Shown here: positions 41,058 to 49,949 of the stretch, in pieces
How the letters are laid out: every line of letters starts with the position of its first letter
Position numbering within the stretch: position 1 is the stretch's first letter
Source: WGOA01 sp964429745
GTDB lineage: Bacteria > Bacteroidota > Bacteroidia > Chitinophagales > BACL12
Length of the DNA stretch: 53,849 bases
Direction of reading: 5' to 3'
NCBI GenBank assembly: GCA_964429745.1
Contig: CAYSDI010000014.1
Location: 1-53,849, forward strand
Notes under the pieces: model-generated
What the model was told of the DNA's origin: nothing
The model's input: only the letters and a program-made list of their open reading frames with translations
The model's database searches: none
Position numbers and translations under genes: made by a program

Positions 41058-42155
41058 ATGAAGAAGCCCAGAATACTTACAGCAGCGAGCGGGTTCTTGC
41101 AACGTCGAGCGCTTTCAGGAGCCGTGGACGTTATCTTGATTGGAATCTTGCTCCTCTTGCAGCAGAACCAGGCCGTTGCGCAAGACATTCACTTCAGCCA
41201 GATTCACGCCTCTCCAACGGTGCTGAATCCGGCCATGACAGGCTTGTTCGACGGCCAGTACCGCGTTATTGCCAATTACCGGCAACAATGGCGCAACGCT
41301 ACGGCCAATTACCGCACGCTGGCTGCCGCCGCTGATTTCCACGTGGCGGGTCTCGGGCACAGCAGCTTGCTGAGTGCAGGGGTTAACGTGATGGCCGATC
41401 GGGCAGGAGACCTTGACTTTACCACCTCGTCAGCCATGTTCACGGTAGGAGCAGCCCGGAAGCTTAACGCCAAGGGCGACCATGCCATTTCGGTAGCCAT
41501 TCAGGGCGGTGTCCTGCACCAGAGTCTGGACTACTCGGCTATGCACGTTTTTGATCAGGAACCAGCCGTACTGGCTGGTGCAGAGAATTCCCGCGCTGTT
41601 CCGGACGTATCGGCCGGGGTGGCCTGGTACAAGCGGGTAGGCAAGGAACACCGCGTTTACGGAGGAATGGCTATGTTTCATTTGGGCAGCCCAGACATGG
41701 CTTTGCTCACCGGCAGCACCCTGGACGAGGAAAACCTGGCACGGCGCAGTGTCATCCACGGGGGCGGTGAGTTTCGGCTTTCCGAGCAGATCTATGCAAT
41801 GCCCAGCTTCATCCTTTTGGAGCAAAGCCCTAATCGCGAAATCACGTTGGGTTCCTTTGTTCGCTACGACTACCAGCGGGGAAAGGCTGACGAGGGCTCA
41901 AGCTTGTACCTGGGAAGCTGGTTCCGCTGGTTCTATCGCCCGGATATCGCCTCTGGGTACGACGCGCTGGTGCTTGCGGCGCGTTGGGACAAGGACCGGT
42001 TGTCTTGCGGCCTGAGTTATGATGTGAACCTCAGCAGCCTTACCCAGGCAACGCGGGGGGCGGGGGGGCCAGAGCTTTCGGTCATCTACGTGGGTGAAGG
42101 CTCAGGCTCTAGCGCAAAAAATCGCAAACAAAAAGTGGATTGTCCCAAATTTTAG
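41058..42155 (+). CDS. PorP/SprF family type IX secretion membrane protein
   Basis: A 365-aa outer-membrane protein with a signal sequence ending near AVAQ, followed by the family opening DIHFSQIHASPTVLNPAMTGLFDGQYRV and NYRQQWRNATANY. The rest consists of alternating beta-strands of an outer-membrane barrel, e.g. HSSLLSAGVNVMADRAGDLD and FILLEQSPNREITLGSF. In Flavobacterium, SprF is needed for secretion of the type B cargo SprB encoded beside it, and type B cargo genes are often paired with such genes. Here the gene starts 3 nt after the giant type B cargo, so it is the likely dedicated partner. Confidence 0.93.
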   Translation: MKKPRILTAASGFLQRRALSGAVDVILIGILLLLQQNQAVAQDIHFSQIHASPTVLNPAMTGLFDGQYRVIANYRQQWRNATANYRTLAAAADFHVAGLGHSSLLSAGVNVMADRAGDLDFTTSSAMFTVGAARKLNAKGDHAISVAIQGGVLHQSLDYSAMHVFDQEPAVLAGAENSRAVPDVSAGVAWYKRVGKEHRVYGGMAMFHLGSPDMALLTGSTLDEENLARRSVIHGGGEFRLSEQIYAMPSFILLEQSPNREITLGSFVRYDYQRGKADEGSSLYLGSWFRWFYRPDIASGYDALVLAARWDKDRLSCGLSYDVNLSSLTQATRGAGGPELSVIYVGEGSGSSAKNRKQKVDCPKF

Positions 42156-42254
42156 GTTGATGGTGAATTCTTTATAAAAGATTTTTTTAACACATTTATT
42201 ACAAATCAATTGTTATTTGAATGTTAATTAAAGTAAAATTCAGCGTATCCTTCC
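42156..42254. other. AT-rich intergenic region
   Basis: A strongly AT-rich stretch with runs of T and A, in contrast to the GC-richer genes. No stem with a T tract in the right order was found; it may help promoter opening for the next gene. Confidence 0.4.
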
Positions 42255-42285
42255 TTGGTCAGAATGCCCAAACGCACTACCTTTG
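42255..42285 (+). promoter_or_regulatory. Bacteroidota-type promoter
   Basis: TTG (42255-42257), 20-nt spacer and TACCTTTG (42278-42285), both elements matching the consensus. The start codon at 42306 is 20 nt downstream. Confidence 0.7.
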
Positions 42286-42305
42286 CCCGGAAATACTCTA
42301 TCGAT

Positions 42306-42659
42306 ATGAATGATCCCCAGGGACGTGACATCCTCGATCGGATCCGCGAGATATACCGCGCCAATGGACCGGTTGTGGACCAGATTACTCCGTTGTTAAA
42401 GGAGTTCAGGGAGCGGGCCGTAAAATCCGATAATCCGTTGGTTACCAAGGTATCCCGGCTCGCTTACGAGCATCTCCAATCCTACGGCGATTTCCTCGTT
42501 AAGTACATTGACGAAGATCTGGAACAGGAAGTAAGCAATTTTGAATACCTGCTCCAATTGTTGGGCGATCCCGACAACAAGTACAACAAGGAAGACCTGC
42601 AGGAAATGCGGGACTACCTGACGGCGTATCCTGAGGTACCCGTCACCCCGGAATCCTAA
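42306..42659 (+). CDS. Small acidic helical protein, unknown function
   Basis: A 117-aa soluble protein without signal peptide or membrane span, predicted almost entirely helical and acidic at the C-terminus (EDLEQEVSNFEYLLQLLGD). I do not recognise the family. The start ATG at 42306 is set by the well-formed promoter ending at 42285; in-frame codons further upstream would lie within the promoter. It is a single-gene unit between the PorP gene and the symporter. Confidence 0.75.
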   Translation: MNDPQGRDILDRIREIYRANGPVVDQITPLLKEFRERAVKSDNPLVTKVSRLAYEHLQSYGDFLVKYIDEDLEQEVSNFEYLLQLLGDPDNKYNKEDLQEMRDYLTAYPEVPVTPES

Positions 42660-42818
42660 ATTCCAGGTCTGTCTCCTTCACCCAGCGTACCACCGTCCAA
42701 TTTTCGCCAGCAAAATTCGGACCTTGCACACTTTTGCTCCTGGTTGAACGGTTTGATTGGCCCAGTTTGTTGCCGGGTCTTTTCAACCATAAGCAGGGGT
42801 TAATTTCCATACACGCCC

Positions 42819-44360
42819 ATGACGCTTAGCCTGCTGGATTACCTTGTTTTTGGGCTGTTTCTTATTGTTGTAGTCGGAACTGGGTTTTGGCAATCGCGCA
42901 AAGAAGCCAACGCCGAAGATTACTTCTTAGCAGGTCGTGGCCTTTCGTGGTGGGTCATTGGGTTGAGCCTGATCGCCTCCAACATTTCTACGGAGCATTT
43001 CATCGGCATGGCCGGTCAGGGCTACCAAGAGGGCATTGGCATGGCCATTGCGAGTTACGAGTGGATTGCCGCACTAGCGCTGGTGCTCGTGGCCTTTTTC
43101 CTCCTTCCCCGGTTTCTGAAGGCGGGCCTGTACACCATGCCCGAATTTTTAGAATACCGCTACAACCGATCGGTGCGAACCCTCATGTCCAGCATCACGC
43201 TGGTGTTTTACGTGGGCATCACCATGGCTACGGTGCTGCTGCTGGGAGCATTGCCCTTGGAGGTCATCTTTGGCCTTCCCCGGCAACAGGGCATCTGGTT
43301 AATTGGCATTCTGGCTGGTGCGTATACGATCTATGGAGGCTTGAAAGCGGTGGTTTGGACCGATGTTTTGCAGGCCTCTGCGCTGCTGGTTGGCGGCGTG
43401 TTGGTGTCGGTACTGGCCATTCAGGAAACCGGCGGATGGGCCGCGTTTCAAACCCTGGCTGGAGATCGTTTGGATGCGGTCTTGCCCGCAGACCACCCGA
43501 AATACCCCTGGCCCGCTATTTTTCTGGGCGGTATGTGGATACCCAACCTCTATTACTGGGGCCTGAACCAGTTCATCACCCAGCGCACGTTAGGCGCAAA
43601 AAGCATCCGCGAAGGACAAAAAGGCATTCTGTTGGGAGCCAGCCTGAAATTGCTCATTCCGCTCATTGTCGTGTTGCCAGGCATTGCAGCGTTCGCGCTT
43701 TACGCTGATGAAATTGGCACCAATATGGACGCCGCTTACCCGACGCTGCTCAAGAACATTCTCCCCGCCGGCTTGGCAGGTTTGATGTTAGCGGCACTCT
43801 TTGGTGCCGTCATGAGCACGCTGGATTCGCTGTTAAATTCGTCGGCCACCTTGTTCACTATGGACCTTTACAAGCCTTTCATCAACCCGGGTGCAGACGA
43901 TCGGACCCTGATGCGGATCGGTCGCTGGTCAACGCTGGTGTTCGTTTTGGTGGCTTGTCTGTGGACGCCGGTAGTGGGGGCCTTCGATGGCGGTTTGTAC
44001 GAGTTCATCCAGCTTTACTGGGGCTTTGTCCAGCCCGGTATTCTGGCCGTATTTCTGCTCGGTTTGGTTTGGTCGCGGGTACCTGCAGTAGCTGCCCTGA
44101 CTGGAATGCTGCTGAACGTTCCACTGTACGGCCTGTTGCTTTGGCAATTCCCTAACATTGCCTTTTTGCACCATATGGGCATCTGCTTCGTGGTCATTAT
44201 CGGGGTCATGATTGCCATAACCGCACTTCGACCCCTGCGCACGCCGGCTGTGCTGCCGGATCATGCCCATGCGGGCCAGCAGCACTCTGGCCCCTGGCTC
44301 AAAGTTTGGGGAATGACCATCGTTCTGGCCACCGCCGCGTTGTATGTCTACTTCTCCTGA
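42819..44360 (+). CDS. Sodium:solute symporter (SSS/SLC5 family)
   Basis: A 513-aa membrane transporter with about 13-14 hydrophobic segments and the SSS signature. Family segments are EDYFLAGRGLSWWVIGLSLIASNISTEHFIGMAGQGY near the start, YTIYGGLKAVVWTDVLQ, NQFITQRTLGAKS and LAALFGAVMSTLDSLLNSSATLFTMDLY. The pattern is closest to sugar/inositol transporters of the SGLT type. The downstream PfkB sugar kinase begins 17 nt inside this gene, pointing to uptake and phosphorylation of a sugar or polyol. The ATG at 42819 gives a proper first membrane span. Confidence 0.93.
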   Translation: MTLSLLDYLVFGLFLIVVVGTGFWQSRKEANAEDYFLAGRGLSWWVIGLSLIASNISTEHFIGMAGQGYQEGIGMAIASYEWIAALALVLVAFFLLPRFLKAGLYTMPEFLEYRYNRSVRTLMSSITLVFYVGITMATVLLLGALPLEVIFGLPRQQGIWLIGILAGAYTIYGGLKAVVWTDVLQASALLVGGVLVSVLAIQETGGWAAFQTLAGDRLDAVLPADHPKYPWPAIFLGGMWIPNLYYWGLNQFITQRTLGAKSIREGQKGILLGASLKLLIPLIVVLPGIAAFALYADEIGTNMDAAYPTLLKNILPAGLAGLMLAALFGAVMSTLDSLLNSSATLFTMDLYKPFINPGADDRTLMRIGRWSTLVFVLVACLWTPVVGAFDGGLYEFIQLYWGFVQPGILAVFLLGLVWSRVPAVAALTGMLLNVPLYGLLLWQFPNIAFLHHMGICFVVIIGVMIAITALRPLRTPAVLPDHAHAGQQHSGPWLKVWGMTIVLATAALYVYFS

Positions 44361-45381
44361 CCATGAAATGCCGTCACCAAGCGGCTCCGCAAACCCTGCA
44401 TCGCGCAACATGGCCGTCTTGGGTTCCGTGGCGTTTGACCAACTGGAGCGCGCGGGCAAAACGGAGTACCGCCTGGGCGGCGTGGGCACGTATGCGGGCT
44501 TCACCGCCTGGAAACTGGGTTGGACCGTCCGTTTGCTGGCCCGCGTTCCGGCTGCAGATTGGCCGTGGTTAAAGGTCTTGGACCAGATGGGCCCAAACCA
44601 GTGGCTGCCTTCCGCCCAGCGCACCGTGTTCATCAATCGGGAATCGGGCGAAGGGGGGCGCGAACAAGCGCTGCTTTCGCGCAGTGATGCCCTGCAGTGC
44701 GCTTCGGTTGAGCAGTGGTTGGGGCCGGCGGCGCCGGTGGAATGGATCCATCTCGGACCGCTGTTTCAAGATGACTTCGGGCCTGGGCTGGTTAAATCCG
44801 CCCGCTCGATGACCCGGGTTCTGAGCGCTGATTTGCAAGGTTGTGTGCGGGGGGTGGGGCAGAACCAACGGGTTGTTCCCGCCTGGGCTCCGGATCGCGC
44901 GGATGATTTTAAGGGGTTGGATTGGGTCAAAGCCTCGGAGGATGAATGGCAAGTTGTGGAACGCTACACGGGCCATTCCCCCGAAAGTGCCTTGGAACAC
45001 TATGGGTGGCAAGGACTGCTCATTACGGCTGGGGCCAAGGGCGGCAGGCTCGTTTTGGCGGGCGTGGAACTGCGTTGGCAGGGCGTTGCGCCAAAGGAAA
45101 TCGCCCTGGAAACCGGGGCTGGTGACGTCTTTATGGCCGCTTTTATGGTGGCATGGTTGGGCTTAAGGCACGGTGTTTTGCACGGCTTTGAGCATGGGAC
45201 TGCGTATGCGCCGGAGCAAGGTTTAGCGCATGCGCCGGAGCAAATCCCAAAACAAGGTCCAGCGCAAATCTCAACGGCCAGCCTTCAACAAGCTCTGGAC
45301 CGAGCAGCGCTATTGGCCAGCCAGCACATCAGCGGCTATTGGCTGGATGCCGACCAGCTCCGCTTGCCCACTTTTCGCTGA
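44344..45381 (+). CDS. PfkB family carbohydrate kinase
   Basis: A 345-aa ribokinase-like kinase. The N-terminal strand AVLGSVAFDQLER begins at residue 24, followed by GGVGTYAGFTAWKLG, the sugar-binding glycine motif. ETGAGDVFMAAFM at residue 256 onward is PfkB signature 2, with catalytic Asp261. A low-complexity insert of three eight-residue units (AYAPEQGL, AHAPEQIP, KQGPAQIS) follows near residues 285-309. The ATG at 44344 overlaps the transporter by 17 nt; the first 22 residues lack homology, so the ATG at 44368 or a codon near Met23 may be the working start. Probable role: phosphorylating the imported sugar. Confidence 0.87.
   Translation: MSTSPDHEMPSPSGSANPASRNMAVLGSVAFDQLERAGKTEYRLGGVGTYAGFTAWKLGWTVRLLARVPAADWPWLKVLDQMGPNQWLPSAQRTVFINRESGEGGREQALLSRSDALQCASVEQWLGPAAPVEWIHLGPLFQDDFGPGLVKSARSMTRVLSADLQGCVRGVGQNQRVVPAWAPDRADDFKGLDWVKASEDEWQVVERYTGHSPESALEHYGWQGLLITAGAKGGRLVLAGVELRWQGVAPKEIALETGAGDVFMAAFMVAWLGLRHGVLHGFEHGTAYAPEQGLAHAPEQIPKQGPAQISTASLQQALDRAALLASQHISGYWLDADQLRLPTFR
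45202..45243 (+). repeat. In-frame short direct repeat in the kinase gene
   Basis: GCGTATGCGCCGGAGCAA (45202-45219) and GCGCATGCGCCGGAGCAA (45226-45243) differ in one base and repeat with a 24-bp period. Confidence 0.8.
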
Positions 45382-45424
45382 ATTGCGGGCGAAACACTAC
45401 CTTAATAGGATAAAACGTTTCCCT

Positions 45425-47845
45425 ATGCAGCGTTTCCACCTCCTTTCGCTTGTCTTTTTTAGTCTTGGTTTCCTCTTGCCTAACGCTTTGCGTGCTCAGA
45501 GTTGCCCCCCCGGACAAGTCTCTGTAGGCATCGTCATTACTACGGATGCCTGGGGCTACGAAACGTCCTGGGACCTAATCAACGGGACCACTAGCACCGT
45601 GGTGTTCAGTGTCCCGGAGAACAGCTACGGCAGTTACATCACAGACACCACCTGGCTTTGCGTACCGGAAACCACCTGCATGATCCTGGAGGTCAAAGAT
45701 GGATATGGCGATGGTATATACGCTCCTGGTGGATACCAAATCTTGTACGGCAGCAGCGCTCCTATCGCCGGATCGGTTACAGGGTTTGGCATTTCCACTG
45801 ACTTTGGCTGTCCCCCTGGCACGTCATGCAACACCGCTTTTACCATTGGTTTAGGCCTTTACACCGCCCCGCAGCCCAATACCTGGTACGTTTTTACCCC
45901 CGATAGCTCAGGAACATACAGCATTTCCACTTGCGGATTGAGCACCTGCGACACCCGGATTTGGATCTACGAAGATTGCGATGGTATTGATTTGACGACA
46001 GCCGAAGAAGGCACCTTGTATTACAGCAACGACGATGCCGACTGCGCGCCTCAGGCGCGTGTGCCTGCCGCAATTTTAGGCCCGGGTATTCCCTACTACA
46101 TCCGCATTGGGGATTTTGGTGGCGGGTGTGCCAGTACGCCTATAACTTGGCAATTGTCCTACAACGGACCGGTGGTGGGTTGCACCGATCCGGCGGCATG
46201 CAACTACAGTCCATTGGCCACGGTCTCCGATACCTGCATTTATCCCGGCAGCCCGGCCTGCCCGGACGGCCCCGATCTGCTCATTCTGCGCGATCCTCTG
46301 CTGGCGTCGATGAACCTTGGTTCTATGACGGTGAGCATTGGCGATTGCCTGGTTGCCGAAGAGTGCGTAACCGGCTACGGCCAACGGGACATTATCTCGT
46401 TTGATACTTACATCTACAACCAGGGGAATATGGACTATTACATCGGCAACCCCGCTGCAAACCCTGACCAATTCGACCTGATCAATTGCCACGGGCACAC
46501 CCATTACAAAGGTTATGCTGAATATGTGTTGTTCGATGCCGAAGGGGTGGCCACTCCTGTGGGCTTCAAAAGCGGTTTCTGCGTCATGGATATCTGGTGC
46601 CCATTCGGAACGGCTACCTACGGATGCGGAACCATGGGGGTATCAGCTGGATGTGCCGACATTTACGGTGCGGGAACTACCTGCAACTGGATTGACATCA
46701 CCGACGTAGACACCGGCACCTACACGTTCGTGGCCCGCACCAACTGGGAGCGTATTCCAGATGGCTTGGGCAATCACGAAACGGATTATTACAACAACTG
46801 GTCGCAGATTTGCCTTTCTATCGGCGAGGATGCGTTTGGCGATCGGTTGTTTACAATCTCCGATGATTGCGATCCGTACACGGATTGTCTGGGCGAAATT
46901 TACGGTGCTGCACAGCCCGACTGCATGGGTGATTGCAACGGTAGCGCCCTGATGGGCGATCTTACTGCAAACGCGCTCCAGGATGATGCCGATGTGGATG
47001 CCTACACTAGTGGCATCGTAGGCGACGACCTTTCGCCCACTTCCTGTCACGATTTAAATGCGGATGGCCGCATCAGTGTTTCGGACGCGGCGCTGCTGAG
47101 TTCCTGTTTGTATTTCAGCGCCGGCCATCCGCACACTGGCGGAGATTTGCACGACCATTGCAACCTGCCCCAAAGCCTGATTAACATATACGATACTGTC
47201 GCGTTTAGACTCAGTGCCATTGACTTTGATGAAGGCTGGGTGGACATCGAGGTGCGCAATCCGTACAATGACCTGACCGCCTACCAATTGGAACTTTCCG
47301 GTTTGGAAATTCTGTCGGTCCAATCGCTGACGGACGCTGCTGGTTTTTATCACCTGCCCGAATACGCATTGGGTGGCCAGCGCATTCTAGGGCTCAATCG
47401 ACGCGACTCCGCCTTGTTGCGCTCGTTGGAATGGAAACCCTTGTTGCGCGTGCATTGGTTTGCGCTCACAGCCCCGGAAATTTGTATCGCCAGTGTGGAA
47501 GATGCTGTCAACCAATTGTATGAAAGCGTGCTTCATTCGGTCCAAGGGGATTGCCGTCCGGTTACGGCGAGTGGGGTAGTCCCAACCAGCTTCAATCCAA
47601 TGAATGTGCAGGTATTTCCAAATCCAGCAGATGAGCAACTCTCCATTCGCTACCCGAACCCGGAAGGGAGCACATGGACTTTACAGGTTTTCCACAGCAA
47701 TGGTCAATTGGCTTTAGAAAAGCACGTGCCAGGAGGGAATGAGCTTAGTTTGTCAGTGGCCGGGCTGCCCGCAGGGCTGTATCGCTATCGCCTGCAAGGC
47801 TCGGATTGGTACAGTGGAAGCTTTGTTGTTTTGCACGAGCATTGA
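45425..47845 (+). CDS. Lysyl oxidase-like T9SS type A protein
   Basis: An 806-aa exported protein. After the signal peptide (to ALRAQ) come beta-rich modules, a short GCTDPAACNYSPLATVSD motif, then a lysyl oxidase domain from about residue 280 to 460. The copper site appears as CHGHTH (His356, 358, 360). Both residues that form the LTQ cofactor in animal enzymes align with Lys382 (GFKSGFC) and Tyr414 (GCADIYGAGTTCNWIDITDV), and ETDYYNNW closes the domain. A dockerin-like EF-hand loop (DLNADGRISVSDAAL) and a C-terminal type A sorting domain (VFPNPADEQL) follow. It may oxidise lysine side chains or other amines outside the cell. Confidence 0.85.
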   Translation: MQRFHLLSLVFFSLGFLLPNALRAQSCPPGQVSVGIVITTDAWGYETSWDLINGTTSTVVFSVPENSYGSYITDTTWLCVPETTCMILEVKDGYGDGIYAPGGYQILYGSSAPIAGSVTGFGISTDFGCPPGTSCNTAFTIGLGLYTAPQPNTWYVFTPDSSGTYSISTCGLSTCDTRIWIYEDCDGIDLTTAEEGTLYYSNDDADCAPQARVPAAILGPGIPYYIRIGDFGGGCASTPITWQLSYNGPVVGCTDPAACNYSPLATVSDTCIYPGSPACPDGPDLLILRDPLLASMNLGSMTVSIGDCLVAEECVTGYGQRDIISFDTYIYNQGNMDYYIGNPAANPDQFDLINCHGHTHYKGYAEYVLFDAEGVATPVGFKSGFCVMDIWCPFGTATYGCGTMGVSAGCADIYGAGTTCNWIDITDVDTGTYTFVARTNWERIPDGLGNHETDYYNNWSQICLSIGEDAFGDRLFTISDDCDPYTDCLGEIYGAAQPDCMGDCNGSALMGDLTANALQDDADVDAYTSGIVGDDLSPTSCHDLNADGRISVSDAALLSSCLYFSAGHPHTGGDLHDHCNLPQSLINIYDTVAFRLSAIDFDEGWVDIEVRNPYNDLTAYQLELSGLEILSVQSLTDAAGFYHLPEYALGGQRILGLNRRDSALLRSLEWKPLLRVHWFALTAPEICIASVEDAVNQLYESVLHSVQGDCRPVTASGVVPTSFNPMNVQVFPNPADEQLSIRYPNPEGSTWTLQVFHSNGQLALEKHVPGGNELSLSVAGLPAGLYRYRLQGSDWYSGSFVVLHEH

Positions 47846-47961
47846 TGCGGTGCCAGCCAGAACAGCCTGATTGTGTATAAGCTGTTGATTGCAAGGCTTT
47901 GCGCTTGGTCTTTACCGTGTCAAAACCGCAACCTGGCGGGTGCCGTTCCGTAAATAGCCTA

Positions 47962-47969
47962 TATCTTTG
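47962..47969 (+). promoter_or_regulatory. -7 promoter element of the helicase gene
   Basis: TATCTTTG, a perfect TAnnTTTG match, 71 nt before the ATG at 48041. A leader of about 65 nt is predicted. Confidence 0.55.
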
Positions 47970-48040
47970 GCCGTTAATCCACCTCCCAACAATTTTGTCG
48001 CGCAAGTTGCGCTGCGAGGGGTTTTCACGGGTCCAGTTTC

Positions 48041-49597
48041 ATGATCACCACCTCCAATTTTCACGAGCCCAGGACGGTCAAGGAATTGTACCCTTACCAG
48101 GTCAAAGCCATCGACGCCATTTTGGGTGGTTTAAGCGATTTGGAACAGGGCGAAAACCTCTTGTACCAATTGCCTACGGGTGGCGGCAAGACCGTCATTT
48201 TCTCTGAGATCGCCGCGCGCTTTATTCGCGAAGGCCGGGGCAAAGTGCTTATCCTGACGCACCGGGTAGAACTTTTGCACCAAACGGCGCGGTCGTTGCA
48301 TAGCATTGCGGTTCCTACCAAAATTATTGACCGCAAGGTCCATGACATTGAAGACCAGGATCGCTATTCGTGCTTTGTGGCGATGGTAGAAACCCTGAAC
48401 AATAGGCTCAACGAAAACGAAGGCTATTTAGGTGATATTGGTCTGGTCATCGTAGACGAAGCCCACTACAATGCATTTCGAAAGATCTTTCAGTATTTCC
48501 GTGACGTGACCATTTTAGGGGTTACCGCAACGCCGCTTAGTTCCAACAAAAATCTGCCGCTTTACGAAAATTACCGCCGGCTGATTATCGGAGAGTCCAT
48601 TTCTGACCTCATCGGCATGGGGTACCTGGCAAGCCCCACCACGTATACGTATGACGTAAACTTGCAGTCGCTCAAAATTGGCATTGACGGCGACTTCACC
48701 ATCTCCTCGCTGGATTCCCTCTACAGTTTGTACCACATGCAGGACAAGCTTCTGCAGGCTTACGAAGAGCGCGCCTCCGGCACCAAAACCCTGATTTTTA
48801 ACAGCGGTATTGCTACATCGCGAAGGGTATTTGAAATGTTTCGAATTAAAGGCTACCCGGTAAAGCACCTGGACAGCACCTTCAGCGATCAGGAACGCAG
48901 GGATACGCTGACCTGGTTTAAAGAAACGCCTGATGCCATTCTGTCTTCCGTTTCTATTCTAACGACCGGATTTGACGAGCCAACCGTAGAAACTATTATG
49001 TTGAATAGGGCGACGCGGTCGCTGACGCTTTATCACCAGATGATCGGTCGCGGCAGCAGGGTTTTGCCTAACAAAGACCGCTTCAGCATCATCGATTTGG
49101 GGCTTAACGCTCAGCGTCTTGGATTGTGGGAATCGCCTATTGACTGGCAGGATGTATTTGCCAACCCGCGCAAGTTTCTGGAACAGACCCTTTACGCCAA
49201 GGAAGATGCAGGACTCGACAATGATTACCTGATCACCGATGATGTCAAGGCCCGTTTTCCTGTAGGAAAAGAATTGTTCCAGTTCACCATTCGCGATCAC
49301 TATCTGGACTGCGTTAGAACGGGACAACGCCCCAGCAGAGCCTTAGAGCGTTCCGTTGTCAATCACGCGGAATTGATCAGCGCCAATGCGGCAACTTTTG
49401 GAGAATCACTGGCCTTGCAACAGGTACTCCAGAGCGAAATTCAGTGGCGATTAAAGCAATATACTTCCTGCATCGCCAAATCCACAGAGAACTTTTTCCG
49501 TTGGCTGATGGAGGATTACAACGATAAGTTGCGCCGGGCCCTCCATCAGGTTTATAGCGATCAGCCTTTGTTCTCCCCAGGCTCCGAGTCCGAATAA
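48041..49597 (+). CDS. DEAD/DEAH-box SF2 helicase
   Basis: A 518-aa superfamily 2 helicase. Motif I is LPTGGGKT, motif Ia ILTHRVELLHQT, motif II VDEAHY, motif III GVTATP, motif V ILTTGFDEP and motif VI YHQMIGRGSR, so both RecA-like domains are complete. The C-terminal 150 residues are unassigned. It resembles the DEAD/DEAH helicases related to UvrB/type I restriction subunits but stands alone without nuclease or methylase genes. Probable role in DNA or RNA remodelling in the cytoplasm; specific function unknown. Confidence 0.88.
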   Translation: MITTSNFHEPRTVKELYPYQVKAIDAILGGLSDLEQGENLLYQLPTGGGKTVIFSEIAARFIREGRGKVLILTHRVELLHQTARSLHSIAVPTKIIDRKVHDIEDQDRYSCFVAMVETLNNRLNENEGYLGDIGLVIVDEAHYNAFRKIFQYFRDVTILGVTATPLSSNKNLPLYENYRRLIIGESISDLIGMGYLASPTTYTYDVNLQSLKIGIDGDFTISSLDSLYSLYHMQDKLLQAYEERASGTKTLIFNSGIATSRRVFEMFRIKGYPVKHLDSTFSDQERRDTLTWFKETPDAILSSVSILTTGFDEPTVETIMLNRATRSLTLYHQMIGRGSRVLPNKDRFSIIDLGLNAQRLGLWESPIDWQDVFANPRKFLEQTLYAKEDAGLDNDYLITDDVKARFPVGKELFQFTIRDHYLDCVRTGQRPSRALERSVVNHAELISANAATFGESLALQQVLQSEIQWRLKQYTSCIAKSTENFFRWLMEDYNDKLRRALHQVYSDQPLFSPGSESE

Positions 49598-49949
49598 AGG
49601 GTGCTTTTAAAAGCGCCGGTGTGCCTCCCGTGCGGGTTTTGACCAAGCCCCGCTTTTAACTGACCAGGCACCGCTTTTATCTGACCAGGCACCGCTTTTG
49701 TCTGGTCTTGCAGCGCTTTTATCTGGTCTTGCAACGCTTTTTGTAGTCAAGCACCGCTTTTGTCCTTGGGGAAACCGGACTTTTAATTTGGCTATAATTC
49801 TTTGATAGTCAGCAACTTGCTGTCTTTTGTTGTTCTCCGAACCTTAAGTTGACATTCATTTTGGTTCAATAATTGGGAGGAAACTTATCCAATTTGTGAC
49901 TTGCTTGCGCACCGCAACGCAACAAATCACCGAAAACAACAAATTTCAC
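49598..49949. other. Intergenic region with palindrome and repeats
   Basis: No convincing gene. It holds the perfect 12-bp palindrome GCTTTTAAAAGC (49603-49614), the 21-bp array described separately, and a Shine-Dalgarno-like GGGAGGAA (49876-49883) well upstream of the next ATG. No TAnnTTTG match was found. Confidence 0.5.
49640..49765. repeat. 21-bp tandem array, six units
   Basis: Six units of exactly 21 bp (126 bp), starting at 49640, 49661, 49682, 49703, 49724 and 49745. All share GCxxCGCTTTT-like cores (for example TGACCAGGCACCGCTTTTATC). One frame on each strand runs through much of it without stop but has no start codon, so it may be a remnant of a coding repeat or a non-coding element. 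Confidence 0.85.

Noticed and set aside
42887..43708. 273-codon plus-strand frame within the symporter gene
   Set aside because: It is an alternative frame of a clear SSS transporter and has Arg/His-rich composition typical of a shadow frame.
30939..47845. The giant rod as a direct substrate of the lysyl oxidase-like enzyme
   Set aside because: The rod appears to lack lysine, so it cannot be cross-linked through lysine along its length.
49640..49765. CRISPR array
   Set aside because: The units are contiguous with no spacers, and no cas gene is present.
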